Below are positions 7,824 through 10,204 of a stretch of DNA of 10,204 bases, one piece after another. The notes below the pieces were generated by a model. The model saw nothing but the letters and a program-made list of their open reading frames with translations, was not told the DNA's origin and made no database searches. How positions within the stretch are numbered: position 1 is the first letter of the stretch; each line of letters begins with the position of its first letter. The stretch is from the NCBI GenBank assembly GCA_900542795.1, contig UQPD01000094.1, positions 1-10,204 on the forward strand. Reading direction: 5' to 3'. The position numbers and the translations under genes were made by a program. The stretch comes from an uncultured Prevotella sp. (GTDB lineage: Bacteria > Bacteroidota > Bacteroidia > Bacteroidales > Bacteroidaceae).

Positions 7824-7851
7824 GAGCCCCACCCCACAAGGGATGGAGCTC
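7824..7851 (-). promoter_or_regulatory. Intercistronic RNA hairpin upstream of the amylase
   Basis: On the minus-strand RNA, GAGCUCCAUCCC (7851-7840) pairs over all 12 positions with GGGGUGGGGCUC (7835-7824), with loop UUGU. Two of the pairs are G-U wobbles, which are C/A mismatches on the + strand, so the structure belongs to the minus-strand transcript. After one mismatch a few more pairs extend the base. It lies 29 nt after the upstream stop and 24 nt before the amylase ATG. The sequence after it (CUUAUAUUUAAU) is a poor U-tract, so partial attenuation, mRNA processing or 3'-end protection of the upstream message are all possible. Confidence 0.7.
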
Positions 7852-7880
7852 TTTACTTTTTCTTAAAAACTCAACGTAAT

Positions 7881-8696
7881 TTAATTGTTCGCCGTAATGC
7901 TATAGTCCATGTCATAGAGGTCTACTTTGATGGTAAATGATGTAGCACCCTCGGGTTCAATTAAATGCCAAGAATACTTTTCACCGCCAATCACAAACTT
8001 ACCTTGCGCGGCTTCATCATCTTTTGCCGAAGCACAAAGGCAGTTGCCCTCGTTTGCCCAATCAAAGTTGCCATCTGCGCCAAAACCAGACCCTGGAGCT
8101 ATCTTAAACCAATGCCAATCACCATAAGCAGGCACGTTTACTGAATATACACCATCAGCTTCTTTCGTCATGGGGTGACTCTTGTCTGTGCCTAACGCAC
8201 CTATATAATAATAGCCTTTTTTATCAAACACAGGAGCAACGGGTTTTACCTTTACCTCAATGTTTTTGCTTACGCTTACACGCTTCGTTTTGTCAACTGA
8301 AGTCCACGCATAAACAGAGGCTTTAAGGGTGAGTGTACGCAACTCAGGACGACGTCCAAATTCTTTGGTTACCACTGCAGCCAAATCTGCTTTAGCCACC
8401 TTACCCTCTGCGATTGATAATGGGGTGGTACTACCATCAGCAGCTACCACATCGAGTGCTATAGAATCTGTCACAAAGTTCTCTGGTTGATCTACTGAGA
8501 TTTGTGCCAATTCTAAACTATCTGCCGTGACCGTAGCCAAATCTATGTCGGCACAAGGAGTTATGTTGAGCGTAATTTGCTGAGCATCCTCCTGTGGACT
8601 ACTCTGTGGAGCCGACCAATCCGTATAATCTTCATCGCAAGCTGTCAAGCAAACCATTGCCATCAAGCCTAAAACAATTTTCTTAATCATAACCAT
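7881..8696 (-). CDS. SusE/SusF-like starch-binding surface lipoprotein (short form)
   Basis: A 271-residue lipoprotein. The signal peptide MVMIKKIVLGLMAMVCLTAC ends in a lipobox with lipid Cys20. The next residues, DEDYTDW, are strongly acidic, as in the Bacteroidota lipoprotein export signal that sends lipoproteins to the cell surface. Residues about 30-160 form a beta-rich region like the N-terminal (DUF5115-type) domain of SusE/SusF homologues. Residues about 165-271 (from KGYYYIGALG, with HWFKIAPGSG and a Trp/Tyr-rich end) look like one starch-binding SusE/F-type beta-sandwich. There is no catalytic motif; binding of alpha-glucan at the cell surface is inferred. It is shorter than typical SusE (about 390) or SusF (about 485). 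The frame runs upstream to an ATG at 8744, but that puts 16 extra residues before the signal peptide and starts in a hairpin. I choose ATG 8696; ATG 8690 (MIKKIVLG) is almost as good. Placement between the SusE-like gene and the amylase fits a starch operon. Confidence 0.85.
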   Translation of the reverse strand: MVMIKKIVLGLMAMVCLTACDEDYTDWSAPQSSPQEDAQQITLNITPCADIDLATVTADSLELAQISVDQPENFVTDSIALDVVAADGSTTPLSIAEGKVAKADLAAVVTKEFGRRPELRTLTLKASVYAWTSVDKTKRVSVSKNIEVKVKPVAPVFDKKGYYYIGALGTDKSHPMTKEADGVYSVNVPAYGDWHWFKIAPGSGFGADGNFDWANEGNCLCASAKDDEAAQGKFVIGGEKYSWHLIEPEGATSFTIKVDLYDMDYSITANN

Positions 8697-8704
8697 CTTT
8701 ATTT

Positions 8705-8800
8705 TAAGTACTAAGTAATACATTCTAATTGAAACGATTAACATTACACTGAAAAAGGAATCTTAAGCATTCCCATTAGAATGTAATACCTTAATACTTA
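8705..8800 (-). promoter_or_regulatory. Long intercistronic hairpin filling the SusE/SusF spacer
   Basis: Arms 8775-8800 and 8705-8729 are near-perfect reverse complements. The 11 pairs nearest the loop are perfect, followed by one mismatch (8786/8718), three pairs, a single bulged base (8790) and ten more pairs, one of which (8794/8711) is a G-U wobble only on the minus-strand RNA. The 45-nt loop (8730-8774) holds a smaller stem, GGAAT with ATTCC, around 8757-8773. The 5' arm begins 7 nt after the upstream stop codon and the 3' arm ends 8 nt before the chosen start codon. No U-tract follows, so this is not a classical terminator; transcript stability or translation control is inferred. Confidence 0.72.
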
Positions 8801-8807
8801 CTACTCT

Positions 8808-10043
8808 TTATTCTTTAATAAGTCGGAATGCGCCTGTAATGTCGTTTACAATAACCAAATAATCAGCCTCGGTCTTCACGTAGATGTTTCCACCACCACT
8901 CTTAGCACCAACGCCATAGTAGCCCGACTTACAACTGGGCGTTTCGTCATACTTACTACCAATTTCCATTGCCCAATTATTGGCTTGGAATTTGAATTCG
9001 GTAGCAGCTGGCAAATGTATGTGCGTATACCAATCGTGATTGTTAGCACCTACTGCACTATTTACAGGAGTCATTGCCACACCATCGCCCCAATTATTGA
9101 AGCTACCATTCAAGTAAACTTGGTCGTAAGTGGTAGCATCGTCTGTCTTGGTGATGCTAATGCCACTCGCATTGCCCTCAGCCACTTGTTTGGTATCAAT
9201 CGAAATCGTATAAACACCATTCTCTGTAGCCGAAATATTAGCAGCTCCACCATCGTTAATAACGAATTCGCCAAATGACGCACCTTGAGCTATCTGTGTA
9301 GCCCAATTATCGGTGAGCGAACCACGGAGTTTAAACGGTGTGCCTGCAGGCAAGTAGCCTGTCCACGACACTGTGCCATAACCCGTATCTTCGTTATAGC
9401 TATCGCCTGTGAGATAGAGCGGGAGCATACCTGTCATCAAGTCGCCACCCCAGCCACCTTCGCCGAAGCAACCACCAATGAGATACCATGTAACGGGTTC
9501 TGCCACTTCCATACGTTGGTAATAAGGCACATAAGTCAACTTCACAATGTTCGAATATACCTTAGGCGTAGAAGTTGTTTGTGCACTCAGGCGATAATAA
9601 ACATTGACCTTTTCAGGCAGATCGGCAGCACTGCTTACGCCTAATTCGCGAAGCAAGAGCAAGTCTACATCGGCAGCGCCTAATTTATACTCGCACTTTG
9701 TTTTGCCTTCGTCATATTCTTTAATATTAGCATTTTCGGCAAACTTCAATGTGCCATCTGCTGCGGTTACCACCTCAGAGCCATCCTTGCTTACCACATA
9801 CTGCAACTTGTAGTTCGTAACCAACGGCATACCGCCATAGTCGGGTTGGCTCCAAGTAAAGGCTATTGAATCGGTTGTATTTTTCAAGTCATAGGCATTG
9901 CCCGCCAAAGCTGGTGTGTTGAGCGTGAAACTCTCGGGCATGTGCAACACGGGGTTCGAGTCGTTATCATCGACACACGAGGCGAGGGTCAGTCCCAAGC
10001 CCATTCCCAATGCTGCTGTTGACAATATCTTATATAGTTTCAT
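8808..10043 (-). CDS. SusE-like outer-membrane starch-binding lipoprotein
   Basis: A 411-residue lipoprotein. The signal peptide ends TLASC (lipid Cys23), followed by VDDND, an acidic stretch expected to direct export to the cell surface. Residues about 35-172 form the SusE N-terminal Ig/FN3-like domain (MPESFTLNTPA, FTWSQPDYGG, VYYRLSAQ, NIVKLTYVPY). Two starch-binding beta-sandwich modules follow: about 183-298 (TWYLIGGCFGEGGWGG) and about 306-411 (QVYLNGSFNNWGDG, ending GAFRLIKE). The internal repeat of a Y-L-x-G start with nearby Trp residues matches CBM modules of SusE/SusF, which bind alpha-glucans non-catalytically and help the SusC/SusD importer. Length is close to SusE (about 390 residues). 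SusC and SusD normally lie immediately upstream, which here is beyond the right edge. The start ATG at 10043 directly opens the basic MKLYK signal peptide. The next gene begins 111 bp downstream, after a hairpin. Confidence 0.9.
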   Translation of the reverse strand: MKLYKILSTAALGMGLGLTLASCVDDNDSNPVLHMPESFTLNTPALAGNAYDLKNTTDSIAFTWSQPDYGGMPLVTNYKLQYVVSKDGSEVVTAADGTLKFAENANIKEYDEGKTKCEYKLGAADVDLLLLRELGVSSAADLPEKVNVYYRLSAQTTSTPKVYSNIVKLTYVPYYQRMEVAEPVTWYLIGGCFGEGGWGGDLMTGMLPLYLTGDSYNEDTGYGTVSWTGYLPAGTPFKLRGSLTDNWATQIAQGASFGEFVINDGGAANISATENGVYTISIDTKQVAEGNASGISITKTDDATTYDQVYLNGSFNNWGDGVAMTPVNSAVGANNHDWYTHIHLPAATEFKFQANNWAMEIGSKYDETPSCKSGYYGVGAKSGGGNIYVKTEADYLVIVNDITGAFRLIKE

Positions 10044-10204
10044 AATGCGTGTGATTAAGAAGTTTACTTAAAAAAGTTGAATGGTTTAAAAGTTGAAGGT
10101 AAGGCAGTTTGTTAAAGAAGTCGTCTAGACTTTTCTGACGAAGATTAGGTTTAAACTTTTATCTCTTCTAAATTCAATCTTTACCTTTCTTTTTGACCGC
10201 TTTT
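10044..10204 (-). other. Upstream spacer of the SusE-like gene; no promoter seen
   Basis: No TAnnTTTG box is visible on the minus strand, consistent with read-through from an upstream gene (expected susD). Very short open tails enter from the edge, one ending at a TGA at 10176-10174 (KAVKKKGKD), but they are too short to identify. A weak stem, AAGTC/GACTT, lies near 10119-10133. Nothing else can be supported. Confidence 0.4.

Noticed and set aside
7800..7832. Upstream GTG start for the amylase
   Set aside because: It begins within a hairpin arm and adds 11 residues before a normal signal peptide that starts at ATG 7799.
8697..8744. Upstream ATG start for the short SusE/SusF-like lipoprotein
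   Set aside because: It would place 16 residues ahead of an ordinary lipoprotein signal peptide and begin inside the intercistronic hairpin.
10115..10140. Possible terminator or operator near the right edge
   Set aside because: The stem is only five pairs without a T-tract, so it does not support a call.
1..10204. CRISPR array, tRNA/rRNA genes, insertion sequence or defence system
   Set aside because: I saw no regularly spaced repeats, RNA-gene motifs, transposase domains or terminal inverted repeats. All long frames are accounted for by hydrolase, transporter, carbohydrate enzymes and Sus-type lipoproteins.

Overview
The window reads as a chromosomal contig from a Bacteroidota species, most likely a Prevotella/Segatella-type member of the Bacteroidales. 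The evidence is a polysaccharide-utilisation (PUL) gene set with SusE/SusF-like surface lipoproteins, a C-terminal type IX secretion tail on the amylase, Bacteroidota promoters (TTTG about 20 bp upstream of TAnnTTTG), A-rich leaders without clear Shine-Dalgarno sequences, and AT-rich spacers. The genus is an inference. The first 17 bases are not biological: they match the Nextera transposon mosaic end, so position 18 is the real contig edge.

Layout. On the + strand, a textbook promoter (27-57) and a leader of about 215 nt precede a membrane-anchored alpha/beta hydrolase (279-1241). After 34 bp comes a 12-TM MFS transporter (1276-2472), probably co-transcribed. A 20-bp perfect hairpin flanked by T-tracts on both sides (2478-2526) ends this unit and also the converging minus-strand unit.

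The rest is on the minus strand, transcribed from high to low coordinates: a SusE-like lipoprotein (10043-8808), a second short SusE/SusF-like lipoprotein (8696-7881), a plant-type GH13 alpha-amylase with a T9SS tail (7799-6303), a GH53 endo-beta-1,4-galactanase lipoprotein (6248-5106) and a GH2 beta-galactosidase (5059-2558). SusC and SusD are absent and would be expected just beyond the right edge.

How the genes work together (inference). The first three minus-strand genes form the distal part of a starch (Sus) operon: two starch-binding surface lipoproteins plus a secreted amylase. The next two form a beta-1,4-galactan module: GH53 cuts the chain, probably at the cell surface, and GH2 releases galactose in the periplasm. 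A near-consensus promoter lies exactly between the modules (6271-6302), so the galactan pair may be expressed independently although all five genes look like one operon. The two spacers inside the starch part are almost filled by RNA hairpins whose pairing is better on the transcribed strand (G-U wobbles), suggesting intercistronic elements that tune relative output. I found no wholly new system. The most distinctive points are the T9SS-routed plant-like amylase in the SusG position, the two intercistronic hairpins and the starch/galactan gene fusion.
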